From the NCBI GenBank assembly GCA_963210345.1, contig OY723403.1, forward strand, positions 54,063,999 to 54,127,998: a stretch of DNA of 64,000 nt, written 5' to 3'. This document shows, piece by piece, positions 34,156 to 46,729 of this stretch (positions are counted from its first letter, which is position 1; each line of letters starts with the position of its first letter). This stretch comes from Inga oerstediana (taxonomy: Eukaryota > Streptophyta > Magnoliopsida > Fabales > Fabaceae). The position numbers were made by a program, and so were the translations under genes. The notes beneath the pieces were generated by a model. That model made no database searches, was not told the DNA's origin, and was given only the letters and a program-made list of their open reading frames with translations.

Positions 34156-35967
34156 ATGGCTAGAAATAAGATGCCTGCTATTCCTCAAAGACCCCATTCA
34201 CCTTCACCAACTCAATCTACCGCTAGTGCTTCAGATACTCCAGTAGAAACAACTTCATCTCCAACACCTTCTCTATCTTCTAGTCCACCACCTCCTCCTA
34301 AACCCAAAACCACCAAGAAAAGAACTCCATCCAAGAAACATCATCCTAAGCCTAAGGTGGCTAAGAAAATCAACCTCCGTAAAAGAAACCAAAAGGAGTT
34401 GTTTTTAAAGAACCGGTTGTCACTTGGTCTCAATCCAAAGAAGTCAAAGAAAGAGGAAAGAAGAAGGACACAGAGCAACCACAACAATCTTCTTCCTCTG
34501 ATGACTCTTTCAATATGCAACTCCGGGAAGCAATGGAGAAGTAAAAGCTCGACGTATTGGTTGGCAAAATTGCCTCCCAAGCAAGTGCCTCAAGTTCACA
34601 TCATGTTAGCCAGTCCCGTGCAGCTGCATCAGGGGTTCCTTCTACTTCACAAGTTCTAGAGGAAGAACAAGTCATAAATCCTCCTCAAGACTTCAATGTT
34701 AAGGAACTAAAGGCACTAAAATAGAAGGTATATGATTCTGAGTTTGAACAAAGACATTTCTTTCCTATAGTTTATGTGGACTTATATTATCTGAAGAAAA
34801 GTTGTAGTTTGGATTTTCACCCTTTTCTTAGATTCTATGATTCTTGGCTAAATGTGCATCTCCCTTATTCACCCTCTGTTATGAGAACCTTCTACTGCAA
34901 CATGAAAGTCCATAACATATACTCTAGGACTGGAGAGTTGATAGAGGAAGCAGTATCTACCACTATTAGAGATCAATTTATTATGATATCTGCTACTATC
35001 ATTAATGACATTCTTGGCTATATTGCACCACCTCATGATCTACCCACACTTTCAGCCAATAAAGCCTTCCTGCTTTTAAGACAAATGACCCAATAAGCCC
35101 TCTTAACTTTAAGCCTATTGATATGCCTGATTCTATTCGTGCGCTTCACTATATATACTCTCGTAACATTGTTAACAAATCCAAGAATTATACCCATTTT
35201 ACTAAGAGAGATTACTACTTGCTGGCCTCCTTCCTAGCCGGTCAACGAAGAAATATGGGGAAGCTTATTTTTAGTGAGATGAGAAGATTTCGATTTTATT
35301 TATCAAGATCAGCCAAATACCATATCCTTAACTTGTGTCCCTCATTCTCAAGAAAAACAAAGTGTGGTATTTGGAGGGAATTGAGAGGGTAACCATTCTG
35401 AGGTTTGGCAAGACTCAATTGACACATATGAGTATCAATCTTCCAGTGAGTCAAACCAATGCTACATCTCAAAAAAAAGATACTCCATTGAGAGGTAATG
35501 AGGCTCAATCTTCTGCTCAAGGTCCAATTTCACCTCCATCTTTCCTGAATGTATCACTATCAACCTATCTATCTGAAGTGATCAATCAAGATGTAAATGG
35601 TATGAAAAAGGAATTGATGAGTGAGTATGAGAAATTGGTGAACACGATGGAGATACAAGTCTCAAAGTTGGTGGATAAGCAAATACCAACTTTGACTTGA
35701 TGTTTAAGACTCAAGAAGATATGTCAAGAAGAATCAATGATATGGAAATATTCTTGCACACTCATTTTCCAACTACTTCTCCTGAGGTGCCACCTGAGTC
35801 TACTCCTACCACAACCTTACCTTCTCAAACTCAGACTTGTGTTCTCTTCACAGACCTGGATTCCAATGTTGATGTCACTTATGATTAGTCACCTTCACCA
35901 CTACTTGCAGCCTCTGTTCCTCAGCCATCATCTCTACTTTTTGAGCCTGAGCCAATTGATACAAGTG
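34156..35967 (+). pseudogene. SIRE-B extra ORF (aORF), decayed
   Basis: MARNKMPAIPQRPHSPSPTQ opens a Ser/Thr/Pro-rich segment, then a basic segment (KKRTPSKKHHPKPKVAKKIN). Frame changes follow. The central block reads NDILGYIAPPHDLPTLSANK, then YIYSRNIVNKSKNYTHF and YYLLASFLAGQRRNMGKLIF (about 34990-35275). The helical block VNGMKKELMSEYEKLVNTME is near 35595-35690, and the tail CVLFTDLDSNVDVTYD near 35838-35885. It parallels the SIRE-A copy along its whole length, but its last part and the PPT are deleted at about 35967. At least four frame breaks occur. No catalytic motif and no clear membrane segment are visible. Confidence 0.65.
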
Positions 35968-37231
35968 TTATAGCAAAAGAGTATCTTTTTCAAGAATATG
36001 TTGTTCACTCGAGTGAGCGTAAGTATGCTCGAGTAAGGGCCCACATCAGCCACAAGTGCAAAATCACACTCTTGATAAAATGGGATGCGAGTGTTATCTA
36101 GAGACGTGGGCTTATAGTGTAAAATAAAGGTGCAGTCAAGTAAGGGGATGTGTACTCGAGTGAGGTCCCATATCACTCGCAAGTGTGAAAATGCACTCTT
36201 TCAAAATCACATGGAAGTGCAAGTATAAAACTGAAGCAAGAAGAGAAAATATGGTATTGCACTCCAGTGAGCCCTCTTAGCACTCAAGTAATGCTCTGTC
36301 AGAAGTGAAAATGCACTAGTCTTACAGCGATCAATCCGAATATGGTTTAATGTTATTTATTCATTCTATTTCCACTTGTTATTATCATTTAACATATATT
36401 ACAAGTGTGATACAAGAGTTTAATCATTTGAATTAGAAAAGCACAGAGGAAGTCAAACAACGACAGACAACAATATTACAACCAACCAAACACATACTTA
36501 CCACGTTCAAAGATTTCAAACGTACGTATGCCGTTCCACAGTAAAATGCTCCGCTCCGCAATGATTATTATTCAAAGGACAAAATCATTTGGCTATAAAT
36601 ATAGAGCTTCAGAGACAATAAAAAACAACAAAGTGCAAGAATTCAGACAAGCATATTCACGAGTCTCTGTTATTCACATTTTCTCTATATTCTTATTATA
36701 CTTCAATGTTTATAATATTTGCTCTATAAGAGTGTCTGTATACATTTCATATTCTATTTTCTATTTGATCTCAAGGTACTGGGACCTTGAGAGGGTAGAT
36801 TTCCTTATGAGAGAAGCAGTTGAAAGAATTCTTAGTAGTACTTTCTGCTCATAAGACTTACAAGTTGCAAGCAGTAGAGAACGTTGCTGCTCATAAGACT
36901 TGTATACGTAAGCAAGAGAGAAAGGCCATAGGTTTGTTTTTCTGCACATAACTGTTGTCGTAAGGGGGAGAGAAATTTCTAGTGTTAGAATATTTCTGCT
37001 CATAATCCTTTCAAGGACGATTGTTGTTTTGTGGCATTTTGAGAGCCACTGAATCTTAGAAGAATAGTGAAAATCTTAATAGGTCTTGATCTTTGAGGAC
37101 TGGACATAGGCCTGGGTGCTTATCCTCCTAACTCTACTCTATCTACAGCTATACTACATCACCGAATCAACCGAAAAATATATCACATCACCAAATACAC
37201 TCCCCCTCTTGGGTGAAGCTTGCCTCTTTCA
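35968..37231 (+). repeat. SIRE-B 3' LTR, start deleted
   Basis: It carries CACTCGAGTG-type motifs at about 35996-36300 as in the U3 fragment of SIRE-A, and its end matches the SIRE-A 5' LTR. The exact LTR start and PPT are missing. Confidence 0.65.
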
Positions 37232-39380
37232 AATAAATAAAGCACTCTTCCTCACTATCTTAATTCATCATGTTGGTTAGAGTTGAGAGAGCAAAAGAAA
37301 TAAAAAAAATAGAGAAAATAGAATAAAGAGAGAGAGAGAGACATGAGTGAGGGAGGTGAAATAGAGGAAGGAAGAAGAGGCTACAAATCACACATGCAAC
37401 TTTATATTCTAGTATAGGTGAGTCTCCTACACATTTATCTTTGTTTTTCCATTAGAGTTGAGGTTGTTTTCTTGGTTGTTTCATTGTTAAGAGTGAGAAA
37501 CATTGCCAGAAATATACTGTCAACCGATAAGTTTTTAACCAGAGTTTATATGTTGATTTTGGGTGGGATTTCTGGTCTCTTAGTTTCTAAAATTAGATCA
37601 TTAACCTCAGGACATATGTGTAGAGAGTATAGAGTTAAAATTCATGAGGTTTAGAGTATAAATTCATGGTTACATGTTAGATTTCTTTACCCTATTCTGC
37701 TCGCTGGAAAATAGAGGTTCTGCCAGAAAGTTGTAGAAGCTTAAACAAAGGCTATAGATGGATTTTTTGTCTAGGTATTTTTGGTATAGAAATTTTAGGA
37801 TGTGTAGTAGGAGATAGAATCAAGAAGAGAACAATTTGGAGTGAAAATGATTGAGTTCTTGATTTTTAAACTCAAACTGGAAAAACTAACTTTTTTGGGA
37901 GACAATCAGCTATATGTTGAGTTTTGACCAAACAAATCTTATTCAATGACTATGAAATTTTACATGGTAATAGTAGACATCCATAGTTTTAAAATGAGTC
38001 TAAGAATGAGTCAATTGGATACCTAGTGAGAAAGTTATTATTTTTGAAAGGTAAGTAAGAAACAAGGGAAATTTTGGATGTCCAGGTTCTAGCAGTTGGT
38101 TGTGCTATGCTTTTTTAATAATTTAATGTTTTCCAATATCCATGAAACTTTGAAGAATAAAAGTATGACAGCTAAGGTTTAATGTGATATATATATAATA
38201 TGTGTTATTTTATATATATATAATATGTGTTATTTTAGAAAACTTGCCTTGACCAAAAATTATGAAACTTAACCTTGACCAAAAATTATGAAACTTTCCA
38301 AATTTAAAGTAGATATATAGAACTTTAATTTGATGGGTAGAACATAATTTTTGGACTAGTATATTAAAAGATATGATTTTTCAAAGTTGCACTCTATTTC
38401 TAGAATGCAATCTAGAACAATGGAGGTTCAGTGAAATTTTGGGAATAATGTGATTGTGATGACCAGACTTAGATATTTTTTGAAGAAAATTCACTGAAAG
38501 AGCTTCACTTAGGGTTTGGATTCAGTTAAATTGGATTTTCTTGTAATTAATTATGACTTTCTACAAGTGACTGAAAATCTACCATTTTTTTAAAAGTAGT
38601 GAAACTGTATTGTGCAGAATTGTACTATGCATAAACTGTTATAACTACATTAGATAACCAGTAAAATTTCATTTAAAGGTAGTCCTAGTACAAGTAATAA
38701 TCAGTTACTTGTTAACTTTAATTTATAGGAATTGGTAATAGCCCGAGCTAGAATAGGAGTATCAGACGGACAATGGAACTGAGAAAGGGTTTAGGTAGTA
38801 ACTTTTCTTGTATATACTATGTGATTATTATATGTTTAAGTATGCCATTCTCTGTAAGATGAGCATAGTGTCTTAGACACGTATATTAGCTTAGTTGTGG
38901 TCTAGGACCCAACGGAGGCACAATGTTCAGCTAGGGTTGTAAACAATCATTTTACCTTGTATAGTGTACATATAGCATTGAATCATGCCCAATAGTCTAT
39001 CATTTTACATGACATGATGTATTGCATATTTATTTTCACATTTTGTATGTCCGAAAAGCATGTTATACTGAGATTCGCTCAAATCTTACTCTTTTACTTC
39101 ACTTGAAAACATTCCAGAAGAAGCTAGTGGCTCGAAGGGAAAAACAGGGGCTACTTGTGCGTAGGGTCCCAGTGTTGCAGAGCTGTTGTGGTTATCTATA
39201 TTTGCACTTCTGATTTCTTTTAAACGCTCTATACATGTATGTATATTTTTCAAACCCTGCGGGGATTCTCCTATATTGTAAACATGTATCTAATTTTAGT
39301 ATGTTTCCATTATTTATGTATGCCTTATGGAACTGTGCGCTTAATACTCTACGAATATCAAAATGTTAAGGGATTTGACA
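37232..39380 (+). repeat. Gypsy (Tekay-like) LTR fragment, 3' part
   Basis: It shares a GA-rich tract (37328-37342), several AAATTATGAAACTT/AAAGTAGA blocks and an end of the form AATGTTAAGGGGATTTGACA-like with the LTR ends at 46500 and 56994. The TGTAACACC start is absent. No PBS follows 39380, so it is a solo-LTR remnant or truncated. Confidence 0.65.
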
Positions 39381-39485
39381 CAAGCCATCATCAAATTTAG
39401 AAGAGGAAAAAAAGACTCAAACATTCTATTCACACTAAAAGGAAAAAACAAAATACTTTTAATTAATCGAGTAATCGAATAAATT

Positions 39486-39511
39486 GACTCCCCAACAACA
39501 ATGCCAAAATT
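39486..39511 (-). other. Degenerate Athila/Tat-type primer-binding site
   Basis: The minus strand reads TTTTGGCATTGTTGTTGGGG, close to the TTTGGCGCCGTTGCCGGGGA site common in Athila/Tat gypsy elements. All differences are of the C-to-T/G-to-A type. It directly adjoins an LTR-like end (TGATCA at 39512-39517). Confidence 0.45.
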
Positions 39512-40850
39512 TGATCACAATATCATTAGCACTCAAATTAATAATTAAATTATGCAAGCCTTGATAAGTCTATTAGTTTAACGAAAAATCCTAGAGAAAA
39601 TCCACTCTCAAGATAGAAACTGCAACAAGAAAATTTTCAATTCTTAAATTCCAATTTGATTACAAAATGAGAGATACAAAGTATTTAAAGAAATAGATTC
39701 AAGTCTTAGCTAATTGCATTAAATGCAACCGAGAGACTCAATATGAAATGCTAATACAGGAAATAACTAAAACTTAATGTAATGAACTAGGAACCTCAAA
39801 AGTCAAATCTGCGTACTAATTGACAATTTTTGCACAAATAAAATCAACAAAACATAATTAGCATTTAAAATTTTATGAATATCTAAGCCTAAATGAGTCC
39901 TCCCATATGTAGTACTTGGTTCAAGCTTTTTAATTTGAAGTCTCTAAGAAAAAAACTTTATCAATAGCTCCATTTTAGCGCATATCAAATTAGTAACGTC
40001 CCTATTATTTTTATTTAGATTTGTTGGTCCAATTATCATTTGCTTTGTCAAACTCTCTTGCACAAGACCATTCAATGCTTCCTTAATTCTTTTAAACTCT
40101 TGCTCTTGTAATTGGTCCACTTGGAGTTTGGAAAGGATCACTTGAAGTTGAAGAGTTACAAGTGGAATTTACAGAGACAACTTATTGATTCATATCATTT
40201 GCAAATTCCAAGTGGACCAATTACAAGAGTGACTTCCACTAGTGACTCTTCAGCTTCAAGTGATCATTTTCAAATTTGAAGCGGCTTAATCACAAGAGCA
40301 TGAGCTAAAAGAATTAAGGAAGTATTGAATGGTATGTGAAAGAGACTTGAGCATGTATCTATTGGACCAACAAATTTGAATAAAAATAATAGTAACATCA
40401 CTAATTAAATATGGGCTGTAATTGGAGTTGTTGATCAAGTTTTAGGCTTCGAGACTTTAAATCAAAGAGCTTGAACTAGGTACTACACATGTGAGGACTC
40501 GTTTTGGCATAAATAATCACATTTTAGACTTTAACATGCTTATTATATTTTGTTAATTTTATGCTAAAATTGTTAATTATTGGGCGGATTTGACTGTTGG
40601 GGTTCTTATTTTGTGGAACTAAGTTTTAGGTAATTATTTTCTAAGCTAGCATATAACATTTTGAGTCTCTAGGTTGCACTTAAAGCAATTAGGTCAAATT
40701 TGAATGTGTCACTTTAAATTCTTTGAAACTCACTATTTTGTAATTAGATTGAAAGTTTTAGAATTGAAAAGATGCTTGTTGCTCTTTTCTATCTTGAGAG
40801 TGGATTCTCTTTAGAGTTCATCATTGAACTATCATGCTTACCAATGTTTA
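39512..40850. repeat. Large imperfect inverted repeat, probably two head-to-head LTRs
   Basis: The left arm (about 39545-40165) and the right arm (about 40215-40830) are reverse complements over most of their length, with point differences and short gaps. For example, TAGTACTTGGTTCAAGC near 39910 pairs with GCTTGAACTAGGTACTA near 40471, and the TCCACTCTCAAGATAG block near 39600 pairs with CTATCTTGAGAGTGGA near 40790. The left arm ends next to a PBS-like site, suggesting LTR identity. Confidence 0.75.
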
Positions 40851-43800
40851 AACAAACTTGTGGTGTCTTCCAATAGTTTGAGTGTTTGCACATCCATGCT
40901 CAACAATTCAAGGGGACTACTTGACCTTTGTTTAGCATTTTTAAGGTGTGTATCATCAAATTGGTTGTGTGTTTGTGGGATCTTTCCCTTATGGATTTGC
41001 ATCACATTTGTGTTTTTATTGAAATCTAACCTACTTCAATTGCATAAAGATATGCTCACAAATATATGGTGCATGCAATAATTGTTCTTATAAGCATTAT
41101 TTGGCATAAAAGCAATATTGCTTAGCATCTACAAATTGTGTTGCAACTTTCTGCTGTTATCAAAGAAGTACTTGGCTCTTAAAATTTCAAGATGCTTTCC
41201 TTTTTAAGGAATTTTCCTTTTGTTTTGTAGCTTAAAATTTATTCACAACTCACTCAAGTGTCAATCAATTAAATACAATCAACTAGAGTATTGTTCTTTG
41301 AAAACATAAAAGAGAGAGAATCTACACATTGTCATGCTTTAGTTTGTGCTCAAAGATATACTCTAAATAACTTTATTTGGATGAAGAAATAAGACAATAA
41401 TATCTTTATTCAACAGTGGTTAGCTATGAGTAGTTTTCAATTGGATACACTCAATCAGCTAGTTCTTTATAACCTCATAGTTTTCAATTAGTTCGGTGAA
41501 AATATGACAATAGAAAAAGGAAAGCTTACATTTTCCATTAGCGATGGTTGTTTAGTGGGCAATTTTTATGGAAACCAAATTTCTTGCGAGAACTGATTTT
41601 CAACTATATCGTGGAATTTGGCGTACCACCAATTTTGGTAGGAACAGAATTTCAATCAATAGGTATAAATGCAAAATACATATTTGTCCCTTAAATGTAA
41701 ATAATAATTGGGTGCTCAAGGAGCTCGAACCTTTGAAGTTCAAGGGTGCAAGTAGAGAGGTACAGAAGGAATAGAGGAAGAGTTGCATTTTCATAAAAGT
41801 GAACAGGTGGCTTTATTGATATTATGCAAAGTGTTCATCGTTTCTACTGATTTTGTTTATTTTGTCTATGAAAGTGAAATGTTTATTAGATTTTGCTAAT
41901 TATGTCCATTAATGTGAAGTGCTCATTCTAGAGAGTAAGTGGCTCTCACCAGATGCGAGAGAAAGGGACAATATGGTTAAGAGAAAACTTATTTAAATCT
42001 TGCATAAATATAAGATACTTGAAATATCCCTATTTTACTATGTATTTTATATCTATTTATAGGATTTTATCATTATTACTATGCTTAAATGTAATTATTA
42101 TTATTATTATGAATTAGATGGTGTTGCACAAATAAAATGCTAAAAATGGTAAAATTGTCATAGTTTTATTTCCCAATGTTAAAATGATTTTCATAAAGGT
42201 ATTTTTGTTTATATTTATTGTAGGGAAAGTAAGGAATTAAAATTAAGAAGACAATTAACAATGGAAAAGAAGGTGGACATTTGCATAGGCAAAAGGATCT
42301 ATGAAAAATAATGCTTTAAGATGCTTTTGGACCAAATTACAACATGGTTAGGCCTATATGTGTTAGCTTATGACTTATGCTCCTTAAATTGGCCCTATGA
42401 CCACCCCTTAAACCCAAATGCATGTCTTCCATAACCCATGAAAAGTAAAAATGTAGCCAATTACCATTAATGAAGGGCTTGAGAGTCATTTTGCATGGTT
42501 TCTTCTCTTACGAGCTATCATATGGTGCCACATAAGGAGAATGAAGACCAAGTCAACCAAGCCTTCCACCACAAGTTGCGACATGTCATTATGAGAACTA
42601 ATTAGAGATAATTCATTAGAAAATCCAAAAGATATTATCAAATCTCAATTCTCATGATGCCACATATTCTTATAATCTTAAAGGATATGATTAATTATAA
42701 CTTAAAAAGGGATTAAATTCAAAATATTTGATCTTTTTATCACTTGAGAACTAAATTCAATTCATTTCCTCAAATATTTTCAGAAAAAAATGAAGGTGCC
42801 ATTATCTCTTCAAATATCATGGGCTAAATCGTCATTTTACCAATATCTTTTCCAAGATGACACTCCATCTCATCATCCTTTATATAATGCTCAAATTCAA
42901 ATGCTTCAAAAAGATAAAGATTTGTCAAGATAAAGGATTAATAATTTAAATTATATTATCTTGATTATCTTTTTCTCCTTCAAACAAGCCATTGATGCCT
43001 ATAAAAAGGGCCCCAAGGCTTCTTTCCAAGAGCATGACCACACACCACAGCTACTTTCTTCTTCTATCACCATGTGTGGCAAGTCTTCCTCTTGAGGATG
43101 GATCTTATGACTTAAGTTCTCTATTCTTTCATTGGGAATTATTATTTAGTTTAAACTTTTCTTATATTTTATTATTTCCTTGTTCTAGGATTGAATTTAC
43201 ATTTTCAAGACTTTGATTTTCGTTCGGATAATCTTTATGATTAAACTTTTGTAAATTTTATGAATAATTATGATTTGTAGTTCTTAATCTATAATCTCAG
43301 TTTCCTCACATGATTAATCTTGTTATTCTTTCATGTTACTAATTGAATTGCATGGTTGATTGTATTTTCTTAAATATAGCATTCACTTATTCCATTAGGA
43401 TATATCATTTGATTATTCTAACTAGAGGAACAAATTATAATTGAGAATTTAATTCATGCACTTAGTGATATTTTACGGTTATTTAATAGGTAATTGTAAG
43501 TGCTAGGCTCTTAGGTATAATTATTTATTATATAGCTAAGATCTATGGCTTTAGTCTAGAACTTTTCATGTGTAGGACTTAGTGAATTAATAACTCCATA
43601 TTTGTTAGAACAATGATGGCCACTGATATGTTCTTAGGAAGTTTAATTATTTGTTTTCTTTATTTTCTTTTATATTTTTGTTTCTATTAAAAATCAATTT
43701 CCTCTTTTGCTTTGAGTGTTCCACATCTAATTAATTTAAGAATTAAATACTAGTGACTCTGTGCAAGAAAATGCGGCCTAAGTTGTGCCGCTATGCTACA

Positions 43801-43908
43801 TTATCTAGTTATTAATTTAAGTGTTAACACCAAGCCTGATCAAATTTCTTGACAATATCACTCAAATTAATCACTAAATTAACCTCTACAATATATTGTA
43901 ACATATGT
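40851..43908. other. Unclassified AT-rich region, possible LTR with TATA box
   Basis: No coding motif is recognisable. A TATA-like box (CCTATAAAAAGGG at about 42998-43010) followed by C-rich sequence looks like an LTR promoter. TGATCAAATTTC near 43836 resembles the LTR/PBS edge at 39511, so part of this may be another copy of the same Athila/Tat-like family. Boundaries could not be set. Confidence 0.3.
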
Positions 43909-46500
43909 TTTAACATCACAAATTTTTTTCACCAATATTCCTTGTATCTATTGGTGCACTTGAAATGACAAAAATAACCCTACAAGAAGCTACATGAAAA
44001 TTTGGCCAATATAAGACATAAAGCATAATTTTTGTTTTCCAAAAAGGCCATTATTGAAGCTCAACATAATGAATGGAAGAACACAAGTCTTAGACCCAAT
44101 TAATTGTGATTGTTTGCCAAATAGAGAGGAAAACAACGAAGGCCCAAATTAAATGCAAAAATATATGTATAAAATGGTCATTTGGCTAAATAAAAATTAA
44201 AAAGCCAATAGTTTTCCCTTTTTATATGTTGTGGTCGTCCAAATGAGGGAACAAGAAGGGAATGATTATTAGTTGACAAATATATTAAGAGTTGAAGCAT
44301 TTTAAACCAAGTAAAAAATTGAGTTTAAAGGTTAACAATTGTAGGTAAATTGAGGAGGTAGAAATTTGGATAATTCAAGAAGCTTTATCCTCTTCCAATG
44401 ACCATCATTTTTGTCTAAGCTAAATGGGAGAGAGGAAATAAAAATATCTATGGTAAAAAATATAATAATCAAGAAGCTTTCTCTTAGCTCCTCCAAGACA
44501 TATTTTCATCCAAGAGAAATAGAGAAAGAGAAAAAGATGATGGCAATTAAAATTGGCATGTGAAAATTTTATTAAAATACAATATTTTAAGGAGGTGGAT
44601 GAAGGATATTTTAAAGCTCTTCATCTCTTTCCTAAGACACATATTTCGGCCAAGTTTGAAACAAGAGAGAGAGAGAGAGAGGGAGTTGGACAAAAAGAGC
44701 ATAGGGAGCAAGAGAAGCCTAGAGTTCAAGAAGGCAAATCCAAGGTAAGTTTGTTGAAATTCAAGTGCTCTTGCTTTCTAGTTCATGTAAGACCTCTCCT
44801 AATCTCTATTCTTTCATGAATAACACTTGTAGCAAGAAAAAACAAGAGGGAAGAGAGAGAGAGAAAGTGGAAGAAATTAAGGTGAGCTTAGAAACTTGTC
44901 TTATCTTGATGATTATTGCTTTTTATTAGTGGCTATTGTTGTTGTGGTTGTTTGATGGTTTGTTTTGTTTGATTTTGTAATTTGGGGTGATGAAACCCTA
45001 AGGTGTTTTCTGCCAAAATTTACACAAATCATGATTAATAAGTGTTTAAGAGGTTAATCATGTGATTACAAGTGAAAATGAAGAGTTTAATCAAATGGAA
45101 TCATGAAAACTCAATTTTCCTTTTTCTTTGTTGATTTTCGCTAGCTACAAAACAGAGGGATAAAGCTGGAATTTTATGTTTTTATGGTTCCATTGTGTCC
45201 TACATGGTAAACTGTATGGGAATAGCCCCTGGTTATGAATTCTAGATCATTGGACCAAAATTCTTAAAATATGAAACTTTCTACCGGTTAGGAGTTCTGC
45301 GTGGCAGTCTTGTTGTCATCTGTTTTTGTATAATCAAATCGTGTTCAATGAATGTGAGATTTTCCAAAATAAAAGTAGACATATCAAACTTCAATTTGAT
45401 ATGTAATTTGTCCTATTTGAATTAGTATGTTAAGAGTTATAATTTATTGAAGTTGGATTTGTAAAACTGGAATGTTGTGGTGGTAGTATGCAAAAAATGT
45501 TGACACTGGAATTCTGTGCACATAATTGCTTAAAGGAAATATTTTTCATTAAAAATAGGCTTAATAGGGGTCACATAGCCTTTGGAACCACAACAATTAG
45601 ACATTTGTAAATAAAGTTATGAATTGTCAAAGTTTGATGAAAATTCTGGCAGTTTTAGTTATTATGCGAAATTTAAAAAGGTAATGGCAAAAATGTAATT
45701 ACCTTGAACTCTAAGGGTAAAGATAACCAACAAAATAAGCTTGGAATAATACATGAATGGGTAATAACTCAATTGTTGTAAACTTGGAATTTTAGGATCG
45801 AACAATTTGCCTGAGCCGAGTCAAGCCTAAGGAACGGTTAGCTAGCGGAAAAAGGGCTTAAGGTAGTAACTCTTACTCTCATACATTATGTGAGTGTTTA
45901 TATGCTTTATGTATGCCATCTTCTGTAATGTGAATAATGAATTGTGAATACATACTAGACAAGTAAGGGAGTTGGCCCTGAATTGTGTATACCTACCGGA
46001 CAAGTTGTGTATACATCCGGATACAGTTAAATGGACAAATAGGGGAGTTGACCTTGAATTGTGTATACATATCAGACAAGTAGGGGTGTTGGCCCTGAAT
46101 TGGGTATACATACCAAATATAGTTAAATTTTTATTTACATTATATGGTGCATAGCAATTTATTTATTGCATTTTATATGATTGATTATTTGTTACTATTG
46201 AGATTCGTTTGAATCTTACCCTTTTCCCAAAATTTAAAATATTCTAGCAGAAGGTTGCAGCTCTAAGGTCAAAAATGTAAATATAGGCAATTGAGGGTCT
46301 CGGTCCGGATCAGAGCCGCAGCTAGTTATTGTTAGTTTAATTTTGTATATTTTGGGATTTGTATATATTTTTCAACCTTGTGGGGAATTCCTGTAATACA
46401 ATCATGTATTTTATATCAGTATTTTCATGCTATTTCTGTGTGCCCATCAAACTATACGCAAATAGTCTGAAAAATGTGGAAATAACATAAGGGTTTTACA
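43909..46500 (+). repeat. Gypsy-2 5' LTR (about 2.6 kb)
   Basis: The start is degenerate (TTTAACATCACAAATTTTTT against TGTAACACCCCAAATTTTAT at 2573) and the end is GGGTTTTACA at 46500, followed by a PBS. It contains a GA-rich tract at 44667-44683 and a tandem repeat at about 45958-46114. The start is less certain than the end. Confidence 0.7.
45958..46114. repeat. 41-bp tandem repeat in Gypsy-2 LTR
   Basis: About four units beginning GACAAGTAGGGGAGTTGGCC and ending in GTATACATACC; the second unit is shortened and rearranged. Confidence 0.75.
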
Positions 46501-46504
46501 TTTT

Positions 46505-46517
46505 TGGTATTAGAGCT
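46505..46517 (+). other. Gypsy-2 primer-binding site
   Basis: TGGTATTAGAGCT, the iMet-type TGGTATCAGAGC with one C-to-T change, five bases after the LTR end. Confidence 0.75.
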
Positions 46518-46729
46518 AAAAGCAGTTATGGCAACAAAATAGTATACTGATATGGTTTTTATTATATAGGATAGGAAATATGCACATAAAGGGGTATCAA
46601 AGGAGTGAATCACCCAAGTCAGTGAACTAGCCCTAAGAGATCAGTGAATACCGAAGGGCAGCAAGTAGTGCTATATCGGACTGAGGATGGTTTAAGGATA
46701 TTTTGAAACCCGAGGAAGCGGGTACGACC

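Larger units (their letters stand above)
32753..37231 (+). mobile_element. SIRE-B: 5'-truncated SIRE-like copia copy, inverted relative to SIRE-A
   Basis: It contains the RNase H end of pol, the CACTCGAGTG spacer, the extra ORF and a 3' LTR ending CCTCTTTCA at 37231. Gag, protease, integrase and RT are missing. It abuts the truncated SIRE-A 5' LTR, so the two family members sit in opposite orientation with both facing ends cut. Confidence 0.85.

Noticed and set aside
34156..35967. Retroviral-type envelope gene
   Set aside because: No signal peptide, transmembrane segment or glycoprotein-like Cys pattern is evident; only the position after pol is env-like.
42992..43216. Small gene downstream of a TATA box
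   Set aside because: Short, no motif, and the context looks like an LTR promoter region.
44553..44819. Small gene around a GA-repeat
   Set aside because: Two overlapping frames across a GA microsatellite inside the Gypsy-2 LTR.
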